Positions 42,848-52,189 are shown, counted from the stretch's first letter. The stretch is 64,000 nt of DNA from Paenibacillus sp. PL2-23 (GCF_040834005.1 NZ_CP162129.1:5390501-5454500); one strand, 5' to 3'. Numbers and translations: made by a program. The notes: generated by a model not told the origin, from the sequence alone.

Positions 42848-43658
42848 GCTGAAAGCACGCAAGTCTATCCTTCTGATGGTTCTCTGCGCAGCGGCCGTCA
42901 TCCCGTGCATCCCCATTCTGCTGTGGTCGTTCTCCCAGCAATGGCGTTATCCCGAGCTGCTCCCGGTCTGGTCGCTGCGAGCATGGCAATCTATCTTCTC
43001 TCCCCATTCGCAAGTGCTCCCTGCCGCATGGAATAGTCTGGGACTGGCGATCGCTACGAGCCTGCTGTCCCAAGCAGCCGCTTATCCCGCTGCCCGAGCG
43101 CTGGGACTCTATGTGAAAGCATGGAGCAAGCCGCTTAGGCTGCTCATGATCGGTCCTTTGCTTATTCCCGGCATATCCATCGCGATAGGTGTTCATATGC
43201 TGTTCCTGAGGATTGGACTTGCCGATCTGTGGATCGGTGTCGTGCTTGCACATTTGATTACCGCCATTCCGTACGCCATATACCTGCTCTATGGGTTCTA
43301 TGCGACGTATGACAGCGGCTATGAGACGCAATTGAGGCTGTTAGGCGCCAGTCGATGGCAGACCTTCCTCATGGCGGAGCTTCCGCTGCTGCGTCCTGCT
43401 CTGTCTCTCAGCGTGCTCTTCAGCTTTCTCATATCCTGGAGCCAATACTTATTCACCGTATTCATCGGCGGCGGCCATCTCGTCACGCTCCCCATGCTGC
43501 TATTCAGCACCGTATCGAGCGGAGACTATGCGCTTACCAGCGCGCTTTCCCTGCTGCTGGTTGCACCCGCACTTGTCATCGTGATCCTCACGGCCCTCAG
43601 CGTGAACCGAGATCGTTATCATGGAAAGGAGGCGAAGCGGGTCACGCCCGTCATATGA
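42828..43658 (+). CDS. ABC transporter permease, C-terminal YnjC-like half
   Basis: A 276-residue permease with six predicted helices and its own EAA loop (YETQLRLLGASRWQTFLMAELPL). With the preceding gene it forms the heterodimeric channel that in E. coli is one polypeptide. The stop overlaps the ATG of the ATPase gene in an ATGA arrangement. Confidence 0.87.
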   Translation: MPQGEAKLKARKSILLMVLCAAAVIPCIPILLWSFSQQWRYPELLPVWSLRAWQSIFSPHSQVLPAAWNSLGLAIATSLLSQAAAYPAARALGLYVKAWSKPLRLLMIGPLLIPGISIAIGVHMLFLRIGLADLWIGVVLAHLITAIPYAIYLLYGFYATYDSGYETQLRLLGASRWQTFLMAELPLLRPALSLSVLFSFLISWSQYLFTVFIGGGHLVTLPMLLFSTVSSGDYALTSALSLLLVAPALVIVILTALSVNRDRYHGKEAKRVTPVI

Positions 43659-44716
43659 AACCATATTTCTTGCAGGTTGACGATATCAGCTATCATTACC
43701 AAGAGGGGCATTCTGCGTTCAAGCTGAAGCCGCAAAGCCTCACCCTCAGCAAGGGCCAATTGCTTGTTATTCTGGGCCCGTCAGGCAGCGGCAAATCCAC
43801 GCTGCTGCAGCTCCTGGCGGGCTTGCTGCAGCCGGATACCGGAACAATCCTAATGGACGGCGCCCCCGTTCACGGGCTGCCGCCCGAGAAGCGCGGCCTT
43901 TCGATGATTTTCCAGAAGCCTTATTTGCTCCCGTTCCTGACTGTGGGCGAGAATGTCGAGATTGGCCTGAAGCTCCAGGGCATCCCTCGCCGAGATCGAA
44001 GGGCCAAGGCGGAGCATATGCTTCAGCAGATGGGGCTGTCCGACATGTACAACCGATCCATCTCCTCCTTATCAGGCGGCCAGGAGCAGCGTGTGGCGCT
44101 GGCCCGCTCCCTTGTCATCGAGCCCCGGCTGCTCCTGCTGGATGAGCCGTTCAGCCAGCTGGACCCTATGCTTCGACGCAGCATGGGACGCTGGCTGATG
44201 GATATGAAGCAGCAGTGGGACACCCCGATGATCATGATCACCCATGATCGTGAGGAGGCGCTGACGCTTGGCGATCATTTCCTCATTATGCGGGATGGCG
44301 CCATGCAGCAATGGGGCACGCTGGAGGATGTCTATTACGAGCCGTCCAATGGCTGGACCGCCCAGTTCATGGGCTTCGATAATGTGATCTCCGGCATAAA
44401 GACTGGAGCTCAGGTCCATACTTGTCTTGGTGTAAGGAAGCTAAGAGAGGGCTGTGCCGGGATTTCGGATGGTCCGGTTCAGGTGACGCTGCGGTCGGAA
44501 TGGCTGGCGCTCACTGAGCCCGGGGAGCATTCCGCCATGACGGGGAGGGTCATCGCATGCTCCTTCCAGGGTGAATATTCGGAGGTAAAGGTGCAGATGG
44601 CCGAGGAGATGGTGGTAATCAAGCAATTAGGCATCGCCAGGCTTGAACCACAAAGCTTAGTGGGCGTACATATTAAGAATGATGCAGTCTGGTGTCTGCC
44701 AAGGGAGGTAAGCTGA
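43655..44716 (+). CDS. ABC transporter ATP-binding protein, YnjD-like
   Basis: A 353-residue ATPase with Walker A GPSGSGKST, Q-loop FQKPYLLPF, signature LSGGQEQRVALARSL, Walker B LLLLDEPF and the switch histidine in MITHDREEA. A C-terminal regulatory (TOBE-like) domain occupies about residues 240-353, making it longer than E. coli YnjD. The start is the ATG at 43655 overlapping the permease stop; the frame is open further upstream but that part is antiparallel to the permease code. Confidence 0.9.
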   Translation: MKPYFLQVDDISYHYQEGHSAFKLKPQSLTLSKGQLLVILGPSGSGKSTLLQLLAGLLQPDTGTILMDGAPVHGLPPEKRGLSMIFQKPYLLPFLTVGENVEIGLKLQGIPRRDRRAKAEHMLQQMGLSDMYNRSISSLSGGQEQRVALARSLVIEPRLLLLDEPFSQLDPMLRRSMGRWLMDMKQQWDTPMIMITHDREEALTLGDHFLIMRDGAMQQWGTLEDVYYEPSNGWTAQFMGFDNVISGIKTGAQVHTCLGVRKLREGCAGISDGPVQVTLRSEWLALTEPGEHSAMTGRVIACSFQGEYSEVKVQMAEEMVVIKQLGIARLEPQSLVGVHIKNDAVWCLPREVS

Positions 44717-44719
44717 TCG

Positions 44720-45316
44720 ATGCTGGATTCTTATGCGCGGCGTATCGTTCAACCCGCTATTAGCGGAGGCGCCAAGCTTCTAAAGGGTGCTGGACTCTCT
44801 GCCAATACGGTATCATGGCTGGCTATGCTGCTGGGTGTGGGAAGCAGCGCCGTATGGATGGCCGGCTACCCAGCCGCTGCTGTGGCTGTTCTGTGGATAT
44901 CCGGTTATCTGGATGCCGTGGATGGCACAATCGCCAGAATGACCAAGCCCTCCAAGTGGGGGAATATATTGGATATTACGTTCGACCGTGTTGTCGAGGG
45001 AACGATAATGGCAGCCATCCTGATCATGTATCCCGAGCATATTCTGCCGCTAGGCTTGATACTTGCTGCCATTCTCGTTAACGTGACAGCGTTCCTGGTA
45101 GCCGGCAATGTGATTAGCAACTCCGGGGTGAAGGGATTCCACTACAATCCCGGCATATTGGAGCGCACAGAGGCCTTCGTCTTCTTCTCCCTGCTCATGC
45201 TGCTTCCGTCGATGGTTGCCGTCATCGCCTGGATCTTCCTGGTCCTGCTTCTGTTCACGACGATCAAGCATCTGCGCGACGTTTATGTCTGGCTCGAAGA
45301 GAACAGCCCCGATTAG
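44720..45316 (+). CDS. CDP-alcohol phosphatidyltransferase family protein, YnjF-like
   Basis: A 198-residue membrane enzyme with six predicted helices and the complete catalytic motif D-x2-DG-x2-AR-x8-G-x3-D-x3-D (DAVDGTIARM ... GNILDITFDR). It transfers a phospho-alcohol group from a CDP-linked donor. The alcohol acceptor is unknown. It ends the operon, 3 bp past the ATPase gene, in the same relative position as ynjF in E. coli, which argues that lipid modification is part of the pathway. Confidence 0.9.
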   Translation: MLDSYARRIVQPAISGGAKLLKGAGLSANTVSWLAMLLGVGSSAVWMAGYPAAAVAVLWISGYLDAVDGTIARMTKPSKWGNILDITFDRVVEGTIMAAILIMYPEHILPLGLILAAILVNVTAFLVAGNVISNSGVKGFHYNPGILERTEAFVFFSLLMLLPSMVAVIAWIFLVLLLFTTIKHLRDVYVWLEENSPD

Positions 45317-45360
45317 CCTGTTCGCTGTTCTCTTCCTGCCAGTCTGCCAGTCTGAATGGC

Positions 45361-46455
45361 TTACCTAATCACCAATGCATGTGTGCCCAACGCGTCGTAG
45401 GAGGCGAAGAAGGCATCCGCGTCATAAGTCACTTGCCCTTCCAGCGGATTCATGACATGCACGATATTGCTTGCTTTGTTGTAGCCGTTCAGCACGACGC
45501 AGTGCAGATTGACCGGCGCCTTGAACAGCTCGCCCGTATCGCTGAAATACCATGACGAAGTCACCTTCGGAGGCGACAGGTCCAGTGTAACCCAGATGAC
45601 AACGGGGCGTCCCGCGTCGAGCTCGGTGTAGATCCCCTCACGAGTGCTGCCCGTCAGATCCACCGGCGTATAGCCGCCGCCGAACTCGTCGAACACCTTG
45701 TTAGCCGCTTCGATAATAGGCGGAGCATAGGAGAACCACGCGATGGCGTCACGCGGATTGCCCGCATAAGCCTTGTTGGGATCGGCGCCATACAGCTTGC
45801 CATCCTTGCGGTAGAAGGGCTCCTGCGGCAAATAATGATCCGCCATGTTCTCCTTCGTCAGGTCGAAGCCCAGGCCGTTCAGCACGGCCGTCAGCGACGT
45901 AATCTCGCAGCCATTGGGCAGCTCCGGCTTCTGCATGACGACCGGAACGTTGTCGATGTACACCTCGGATAGATCCAAGGAACCGTCCTCGCCCCAAGCG
46001 TACCCCCGGACGAAGTCCGGAATCGCGCTAGTGAGCGCGACCTCCTGATTCTTCTGCAGAAGCGAGACGCTGACAGCCTCCTGGCTCAGCTCGAACGGCG
46101 CCATCACCTTGCTCTGCTTCACCGCGTAATGATTCCCGTAATTCAGCGGCGACGTTACGGCGCGCCCTTCGGCATCCGTCGTCACAACCTCCAGGGTCCT
46201 ATTGGACGTCGTGTCGACAATTGCGATTTCTGTTCCCGGAATGGGATGCTGCGTTGCGCTGTCGGTATGAACAATTGTAATAGTGCCTTGCTCGATTACT
46301 GCTTCCTCCACAACCTTAGGGGCGTTCCCGGCTTGTCCACCCGAGTCTCCTGCAGGTCCCGCTCCGCCGCCTCCAAGCTCCAGGTCGCCTCTTGCGACCA
46401 GCACAGCTGCCGCGATGATGCCGAGTGACAACACGAACCAAATCAACCTTTTCAA
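45361..46455 (-). CDS. Membrane-anchored C39-like cysteine peptidase with Ig/Cna-B-like domain
   Basis: A 364-residue protein: one N-terminal membrane helix (about residues 3-20), a Gly/Ala-rich linker, a Cna-B/SpaA-like beta domain (about 55-135, GTITIVHTDS ... VTTDAEGRAVTS) and a C39-family-2 papain-like domain. Catalytic Cys is near residue 183 (PNGCEITSLTAVLNGLG), His in NLHCVVLNGYN, then HVMNPLEG. The TTG at 46455 is preferred because GGAGG lies nine bases upstream; the frame continues to 46506. It is the last gene of the asnB operon and would act outside the membrane, perhaps on the product of that operon. Confidence 0.82.
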   Translation of the reverse strand: MKRLIWFVLSLGIIAAAVLVARGDLELGGGGAGPAGDSGGQAGNAPKVVEEAVIEQGTITIVHTDSATQHPIPGTEIAIVDTTSNRTLEVVTTDAEGRAVTSPLNYGNHYAVKQSKVMAPFELSQEAVSVSLLQKNQEVALTSAIPDFVRGYAWGEDGSLDLSEVYIDNVPVVMQKPELPNGCEITSLTAVLNGLGFDLTKENMADHYLPQEPFYRKDGKLYGADPNKAYAGNPRDAIAWFSYAPPIIEAANKVFDEFGGGYTPVDLTGSTREGIYTELDAGRPVVIWVTLDLSPPKVTSSWYFSDTGELFKAPVNLHCVVLNGYNKASNIVHVMNPLEGQVTYDADAFFASYDALGTHALVIR

Positions 46456-46521
46456 CGCTCCGTACCTCCATGCTAGACTGATTGCCAGGCTCAACGCTAT
46501 GCTCAAGCTATACGCGGCCAG

Positions 46522-47523
46522 CTACTGGCTGATAAACCTCTGGTATGCCTCTTCGTCGAATACCCGGTCGATCTCGCCGATATATTCCGTATAGCGGTCG
46601 GGATGGCAGAAGCCTTCCTTGAAGCGGTACAGGCCGTCCGACTGATCCAGCTTGAACACCCCGCCGAAGTCATACCGCGCCTTGCCCTGCTCCACCGACC
46701 ATTTGATCATTTCCCATTGCAGCAAATGAGGGGCCATCAGATTCCGTTTGTCGTTGCCGCTTGCGCCGTAAATGTACCAGGTTTTGTCCCCGTAGCTGAT
46801 GGCAACGGCGGCCGCGATCGTCTCGCCCTCATGCTCCGCCAGATACACCCGCGTATACTCCCGGTAGGCATCCAGCATCCGGGAGAAGTAGCCATACGGC
46901 CGATACGAGATGCCATGGCGGTTGCTCATGATGACGTACAGATCATGGAAGAGCTCCAGATCCGACTTCTCCGCGCTGTATCTGGTCGTCACGCCCTTGC
47001 GTTCCGCCAGCCGGATATTGTAGCGCGTCTTGTGGTGGAAGCTCTCCAGCAGCTCCTGCTCCGACTTGCCCTTCAGATCAAGCACCATGTTGAAGCGCGG
47101 CTGCGTCGTGTCCTTCGCGGACACATTGCGGCTCCGCAGCACATAGCCGAGCTCCGCATACCGCTCACACAGCCCCTCGTCGTAGACCGTCTCCGGATCG
47201 AGTCGCAGCACGAAGGCGTTCTGGGCTCGCACAGCCGCCTCCGCCTCCTGCACCAGGCGGTGCACCAGCTCCGCGTCCCTCGGGTCGCACACGGGACCTT
47301 TGCACGCATAAGCGAGCTTCCCGTCGCCTACGGCGTTCACCATCAGCACCGACATCGCCGCGATGATCTCGCCCCCTTCTTCCAGGTACACGTACAGCGG
47401 AAGCCAGTTGCTCTTCACCTCCGACCATGCCATATCCTGCGTCGTAGACGCGAACGGCGACATGCGGATGAACCGCTCATAGCGGCTCCGTTCCTCTTGA
47501 TTCGTGATGTCAACGATCGGCAT
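46522..47523 (-). CDS. FemX/FemAB-like aminoacyltransferase (GNAT-fold)
   Basis: A 333-residue protein with two GNAT-like halves as in FemABX enzymes, which use aminoacyl-tRNA to add amino acids to lipid II side chains. Supporting segments are SFHHKTRYNIRLAERKGV (conserved Lys/Arg pair), YIYGASGNDKRNLMAPHLLQWEMIKW and YDFGGVFKLDQSDGLYRFKEGF. The amino acid added is unknown. The start overlaps the ATP-grasp stop by one base, giving tight coupling. Confidence 0.87.
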   Translation of the reverse strand: MPIVDITNQEERSRYERFIRMSPFASTTQDMAWSEVKSNWLPLYVYLEEGGEIIAAMSVLMVNAVGDGKLAYACKGPVCDPRDAELVHRLVQEAEAAVRAQNAFVLRLDPETVYDEGLCERYAELGYVLRSRNVSAKDTTQPRFNMVLDLKGKSEQELLESFHHKTRYNIRLAERKGVTTRYSAEKSDLELFHDLYVIMSNRHGISYRPYGYFSRMLDAYREYTRVYLAEHEGETIAAAVAISYGDKTWYIYGASGNDKRNLMAPHLLQWEMIKWSVEQGKARYDFGGVFKLDQSDGLYRFKEGFCHPDRYTEYIGEIDRVFDEEAYQRFISQ

Positions 47524-48758
47524 TACAGATTTCCTTTCTGCTCATAGAATTGCTTGAACCTGTCCTCATATTGCTTGTAATACTTGCGGACATGCCACCA
47601 GCGCTTGATCGCCTTATCCGCGTGGTATTGAAGCGTCAGGCAATACTTCTTCTCCTTGATCAGCTTCTTCATATATTGCACGGCTTCCTTGTCCTCGGTA
47701 TAGGTCAGCGCGACCTCCTTCGGCACGCCCAGCCACAGATGCTCCGTATGGGCATACACCGTCGGCTCTTCCTTGCCGTATACCAGGCTCTCCACGATAA
47801 ACTTCGCCAGATTATACCCGCTGCCCGTTGTGAAGAAGCTGCTGCGGCCCTGGCGCAGGTTGATCTCGAATATCTTGTATTTGCCGTCACGCGCGTCATA
47901 CTTCATATCGAAGTTAGCCAGTCCGGTGTAGCCGAGCCTCTCGAGGAACTGCTGATATTTGATATAAATGTCCTCATTGTATTCGTTCACGATAGCCACA
48001 TAATTCCCGACCAGGGATGGCGTGCAATCCTCCAGCAGCGGACGGCCAAGACACATCAGGCGCACCTTGCCATGCTGATCGGAGTAAGCGTTCAGCACCC
48101 GCATATGGGAGTCGTCGCCAGGGATGAAATCCTGCACGATCATCTTCCCCGCGTAGGAGGAGCTGTAGATAGCCTGCAGCGTGCGGTCCAGCTCCGCTTG
48201 ATCTTTGATGATATACGCCTTCTTCTTGCCCTCGAACGACGCTTCCAGATAAGCGATGCTGTCCGCGGGCTTCAGCGCGACGGGGAAGCCGAACGGCAGC
48301 TGCGGCGACTCCGCGTTCTCCTTGGTGACGATATATGTCGCGGGATAATCCAGCCCGTACTCCTCGCAGAGCGCGTAGAACCGGTCCTTGTACAGCAGCT
48401 CGTCGATCCACTTCTCCGCGACGAACGGCAGCTCGTAATAAGGCGCCAGCTTGTCCTGATTGCGAATGACCAGCTCCGCGTAGCTGTCGCTGCTGGCGAC
48501 CAGCACCAGCTTGTCCGCCTCCTGCTTCAGCTCGCGCGCGAAGGCGATCATCTCGTCGGCGAAGACGGACGGCTCGTCGAGATTCTCTACGACCTTGATC
48601 GTCGTAATATCGGAATAGTTCGTCATGAACAGGCGGCCCTTGCCTATGCAGCGGCTCGTTACGCCATAGGCCATATGGAAGGAGCGCGCCATGCCGTAAG
48701 CGTTAATATCAGTGCCGAGAATGACGGGGATGAAGTCCCTGTTAGCCACTAAATCCAT
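47523..48758 (-). CDS. ATP-grasp carboxylate-amine ligase
   Basis: A 411-residue ATP-grasp protein: pre-grasp (FIPVILGTDINAYGMARSF), central ATP-binding (FPVALKPADSIAYLEASFEGKKKAYII) and C-terminal metal site (NFDMKYDARDGKYKIFEINLRQGRSSFF). It is related in design to the ligase at 33963 but clearly a separate lineage. Such enzymes join a carboxylate to an amine, for example D-Asp to a lysine or DAP side chain. It lies 13 bp after asnB and abuts the FemX-like gene. Confidence 0.87.
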   Translation of the reverse strand: MDLVANRDFIPVILGTDINAYGMARSFHMAYGVTSRCIGKGRLFMTNYSDITTIKVVENLDEPSVFADEMIAFARELKQEADKLVLVASSDSYAELVIRNQDKLAPYYELPFVAEKWIDELLYKDRFYALCEEYGLDYPATYIVTKENAESPQLPFGFPVALKPADSIAYLEASFEGKKKAYIIKDQAELDRTLQAIYSSSYAGKMIVQDFIPGDDSHMRVLNAYSDQHGKVRLMCLGRPLLEDCTPSLVGNYVAIVNEYNEDIYIKYQQFLERLGYTGLANFDMKYDARDGKYKIFEINLRQGRSSFFTTGSGYNLAKFIVESLVYGKEEPTVYAHTEHLWLGVPKEVALTYTEDKEAVQYMKKLIKEKKYCLTLQYHADKAIKRWWHVRKYYKQYEDRFKQFYEQKGNL

Positions 48759-48771
48759 CTCCTTTGATCAT

Positions 48772-50619
48772 CTACATATCCATAAAAAATCGCTTGTACC
48801 ACACGAGGAACACATACGAGGTCCAAATGTAGCGGGCGCGGTTCCTGCGGCCGTGGTAATGCTCGTCCAGATAGCCGATCAGCTTGTCCGTGTTGAAGAA
48901 CGCCTCCGCGTAGTCCGAGGAGAACGTCTCCTTCACGAGGTTGTAGTAGCGCTCCTCGCGCAGCCAATGGCGCACCGGCACGGGGAAGCCCAGCTTGGGA
49001 CGGTTCGCCCATTCCTCGGGCAGCTCCTGCAGCGCCGCCTGGCGCAGGGCGTACTTCGTATCAATCGCGTTGACGCGATGGCGCGACGGGAGCTTCTTGC
49101 CCAGCTCCATGACGCGCTTGTCCAGGAACGGCACGCGCAGCTCGATGGAATGCGCCATGCTCATCTTGTCCGCCTTCAGCAGAATATCGCCCGGCAGCCA
49201 TAGATGCAGGTCGAGATGCTGCATTTTGGTCACGTCATCCTTGCCCTGCACGTCGTTGTACACCTTGCGTGTAATGCTGGAGACGGACGGACCTTTGCGA
49301 TAATCCGGCTTCAGCACGCCAAGCGCGTCCTCCTCGGTGAAGATGACGGCCTCTCCGATGAACCGCTCCTCCACCTTCTGTCCGCCCTTGACGAGAAACT
49401 CGGAAATCCGGTTAGCGGGCAGCTTCTTGGCAACATGATGCACCGCTCGGCGAATGCCATAAGGCAGCTTCTCGTAGCGCTCCATCTTCGGCGAGTTCTG
49501 GTACCAGGGGTATCCGCCGAATATTTCGTCCGCACCCTCGCCCGACAGAACGACCGTTACGTCTCTGCGGGCCAGCTCAGCCAGGAAGTACAACGGCAGC
49601 GAGGACAGATTGGAGTGCGGCTCGTCCATATGATATTGGATCGTCGGAAGGGCGTTGAAGCATTCCTCCGCCGTCACCATACGGCGCTCGTTGTGCACGT
49701 TCAGCTGCTCCGACAGCTCCTTGGCCAGGTTCGTCTCGTTGAACATCGCTTCATAATCGGCGAAGCCGACGGAGAACGACTTGTTCGGACGCAGCAGCGC
49801 CGTAATATAGCTGGAGTCGATGCCTCCGGAGAGGAACGAGCCGACCTTCACGTCGCTGATTCGATGAGCGGCTACGGACTCCCGCATCGTCTCGCGGATC
49901 TCCTCCACATAATGCTCCAGCGACTGCTCTTCCTCGCGGAACGACTTGTCCCAGTAGGATTGAAGCGTCATCTCGCCGTTCTTGAGCACCATATAATGCG
50001 CGGGCGGCAGCTTGTACACGCCCTTGAAGAATGTTTCGTCCATGGCCGAATATTGGAACGTCAAGTAAGGACGCAGCGCGTCCTTGTTCAGCTCCTTCAC
50101 GAAGGACGGATGAGGCAGGAATGACTTGATCTCCGAGCCGAACAGGAACGTGCCGTCTACCGTATGGCGCGTATAATAGAGCGGCTTGATGCCGAAGCCG
50201 TCGCGCGCGATAAACGTCGTGCCGTCACGCTTGTCCCAGATGCAGAACGCGAACATGCCCCGCAGCCGCCCAAGCAGCTCCGTGCCGTAAGCCAAGTACC
50301 CGTAGATGAGCACCTCGCTGTCCGAGGAGGTACGGAACGTATAGCCCTTGCTCTTCAGCTCCTCGCGGAGCTCCTGAAAGTTGTAGATCTCGCCGTTGAA
50401 GACGAGGACAATGCTGCCGTCCTCGCTATATAAAGGCTGATTCGCCGCCGTCGACAGGTCGATAATGCTCAGCCTGCGAAAGCCCAGCACCACGCTGTCA
50501 TCCTCGTGCACACCGCCGCTGTCGGGCCCGCGATGGACGATGGTCTCCAGCATATTGGCCATAATGGATGAATGATCCATTGCGTGGCTTCCTTTGATGT
50601 ATCCTACAAATCCGCACAT
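48772..50619 (-). CDS. asnB: Glutamine-hydrolysing asparagine synthetase-type amidotransferase
   Basis: A 615-residue enzyme with N-terminal Ntn glutaminase (catalytic Cys2, MCGFVGYI; HRGPDSGG; FNGEIYNFQELR) and a C-terminal synthetase domain with the PP-loop SFLSGGIDSSYITALL. Length and features (LSGEGADEIFGGYPWY, KLGFPVPVRHWL) match the AsnB group. Members make asparagine or amidate wall precursors: B. subtilis AsnB amidates DAP and lactococcal AsnH amidates crossbridge D-Asp. It leads an operon with ATP-grasp, FemX-like and C39-like genes, so an amidation role on a peptide is more likely than free asparagine synthesis. Confidence 0.9.
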   Translation of the reverse strand: MCGFVGYIKGSHAMDHSSIMANMLETIVHRGPDSGGVHEDDSVVLGFRRLSIIDLSTAANQPLYSEDGSIVLVFNGEIYNFQELREELKSKGYTFRTSSDSEVLIYGYLAYGTELLGRLRGMFAFCIWDKRDGTTFIARDGFGIKPLYYTRHTVDGTFLFGSEIKSFLPHPSFVKELNKDALRPYLTFQYSAMDETFFKGVYKLPPAHYMVLKNGEMTLQSYWDKSFREEEQSLEHYVEEIRETMRESVAAHRISDVKVGSFLSGGIDSSYITALLRPNKSFSVGFADYEAMFNETNLAKELSEQLNVHNERRMVTAEECFNALPTIQYHMDEPHSNLSSLPLYFLAELARRDVTVVLSGEGADEIFGGYPWYQNSPKMERYEKLPYGIRRAVHHVAKKLPANRISEFLVKGGQKVEERFIGEAVIFTEEDALGVLKPDYRKGPSVSSITRKVYNDVQGKDDVTKMQHLDLHLWLPGDILLKADKMSMAHSIELRVPFLDKRVMELGKKLPSRHRVNAIDTKYALRQAALQELPEEWANRPKLGFPVPVRHWLREERYYNLVKETFSSDYAEAFFNTDKLIGYLDEHYHGRRNRARYIWTSYVFLVWYKRFFMDM

Positions 50620-50700
50620 GCCTATTCACCTCAAATTTCATACAATTACACTCTTTACATGATACCTTTAACGCGGGGTTCTTGTCGACTTGCGCGGGCT

Positions 50701-50729
50701 TTGACAATTTCCCACAATTCCTTGATATT
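50701..50729 (+). promoter_or_regulatory. Promoter of the helical secreted protein / CssRS-like unit
   Basis: A perfect TTGACA (50701-50706), 17-base spacer, GATATT (50724-50729), about 70 bp before the ATG at 50797. Confidence 0.6.
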
Positions 50730-50796
50730 GTGTCCGCATTCCTATTCTAAAGTAAAGGAGCAAGCCAAGATATCAATCGAATGGAGGAATTGTACC

Positions 50797-51435
50797 ATGA
50801 CCAAAAAAGTGTGGACCAAGACGCTCGTGCCAGGCATTCTGGCGCTATCCATCGCGGCAGCCATGCCGGCGGGCGCATATGCAGCGGAGATCGGCCAGCG
50901 CACGGGAGCGGCGAACATCAAGGCGGAGGCGGCGAACGCCCTGAAAGAGAGGACGCAGGCGATTCGTGAGGCGCGATTGCTGGCCGACGGGCTTCACCGC
51001 GAGACGTACCTGCTGCTGCTTGCGGAGAAATACGCTCCTGCTACGCTGCCGGAGTGGGAGGCCGCCTTCGCGGAGCGCAAAGCGGTTAAGGAGCAGCTGC
51101 AGGCGCTGGAACCGGTTCAGAACCGGAAGGAGGACTTGCAGGCCCGGCTGGAGGAGCAGAAGGCGAAGCTGGACAGCGGCGAGCTTACACCTCGCGAGTT
51201 CAAGGAAAACGTCCTGCAATGGAAGAGCAGCAGGCAGAACGCATGGGAGCAGAAGCGCGACAGCCTGCAGCCTATGAAGGAGCAAGCGAAGGCGTTGAAG
51301 GAGGCCTTCCATGCCGCCATCGCTTCCGGTGACGCGGCCGCCATCCAAGCGGCTCTTGGCGACATGCTGGCTCATTATACGCAAGTAACGGCGCAGCTGG
51401 AGAAAAAGCTGGAGGAATGGACCGCTTCCATTTAA
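50797..51435 (+). CDS. Secreted helix-rich protein, unrecognised
   Basis: A 212-residue protein with a clear signal peptide (cleavage near AYAAE, about residue 28). The rest is almost all charged helix, with predicted coiled coil at about residues 85-140 and 150-205 and no cysteines. GGAGG lies nine bases before the ATG. No family was recognised. It lies 40 bp ahead of a CssRS-like two-component pair, probably in the same operon. By analogy with Spy/CpxP, it could be an extracytoplasmic chaperone or sensor-modulating partner; this is inference from position and shape only. Confidence 0.8.
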   Translation: MTKKVWTKTLVPGILALSIAAAMPAGAYAAEIGQRTGAANIKAEAANALKERTQAIREARLLADGLHRETYLLLLAEKYAPATLPEWEAAFAERKAVKEQLQALEPVQNRKEDLQARLEEQKAKLDSGELTPREFKENVLQWKSSRQNAWEQKRDSLQPMKEQAKALKEAFHAAIASGDAAAIQAALGDMLAHYTQVTAQLEKKLEEWTASI

Positions 51436-51475
51436 GATAAAGAGACATTGAAATGGGAGAGGGAGGCGAGCGGAG

Positions 51476-52189
51476 TTGCCGCATCTCGTGTATTTGGTAG
51501 AGGATGAGCCGCATCTGAATGGCGTGCTCCGCTCCTATATGGAGAAGGAAGGCTGGGGCGTGCGCGCCTTCCTGACGGGCGAGGAGGCTATGGACGCCAT
51601 GCGCGGCGGACAACCCTCGTTGTGGGTGCTGGATATTATGCTGCCGGACACTGACGGCTACCAGCTGCTGCGGGACATCAAGGCCGCAGCGCCGGAGGTG
51701 CCCGTCATCTTCATCTCGGCGCGCGACGCGGAGCTGGACCGCGTGCTGGGGCTGGAGCTGGGCGGCGAGGACTACATCGCCAAGCCGTTCTCGCCGCGCG
51801 AGCTGATTATTCGAGCGCGCCGGCTTCTGGACAGGCTGGCCGTTCCTGCGTCGGGCGGCGGCGCGGGGGCGGTGTCCGGGCCTGGGCCGGAGCACCGCGG
51901 AACGGCGATACCGCTCCCTCCCTACCTCCTAATGCCCGGACAGAGAACAGTGACGGAAGGCGGCGCGGCGCTGGAGCTGACCTCTCTGGAATTTGACGTG
52001 CTGGCCTTCCTGGCGTCCAGCCCCGGCCACTCCTTCACCCGCGAGCAAATTCTGGACGCGGTGTGGGGAGCGGATTATTACGGCACGGACCGCGTGGTGG
52101 ATGACGTCGTCCGGCGCATTCGCAAGAAGCTGCCGCAGCTTCGCCTGGAGACGCTGTACGGCTATGGCTACAGGCTGGTGCGCCCATGA
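51476..52189 (+). CDS. cssR: OmpR-family response regulator, CssR-like
   Basis: A 237-residue regulator with a receiver domain (phospho-acceptor Asp in WVLDIMLPDTDGY, Lys in YIAKPFSPRELIIR) and an OmpR-type winged helix. The stretch VPVIFISARDAELDRVLGLEL closely matches B. subtilis CssR, which answers secretion stress by inducing HtrA-type proteases. A Gly/Ala/Pro-rich linker of about 35 residues joins the domains. TTG start with GGAGG upstream. It overlaps the kinase gene by 4 bp. Confidence 0.85.
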   Translation: MPHLVYLVEDEPHLNGVLRSYMEKEGWGVRAFLTGEEAMDAMRGGQPSLWVLDIMLPDTDGYQLLRDIKAAAPEVPVIFISARDAELDRVLGLELGGEDYIAKPFSPRELIIRARRLLDRLAVPASGGGAGAVSGPGPEHRGTAIPLPPYLLMPGQRTVTEGGAALELTSLEFDVLAFLASSPGHSFTREQILDAVWGADYYGTDRVVDDVVRRIRKKLPQLRLETLYGYGYRLVRP

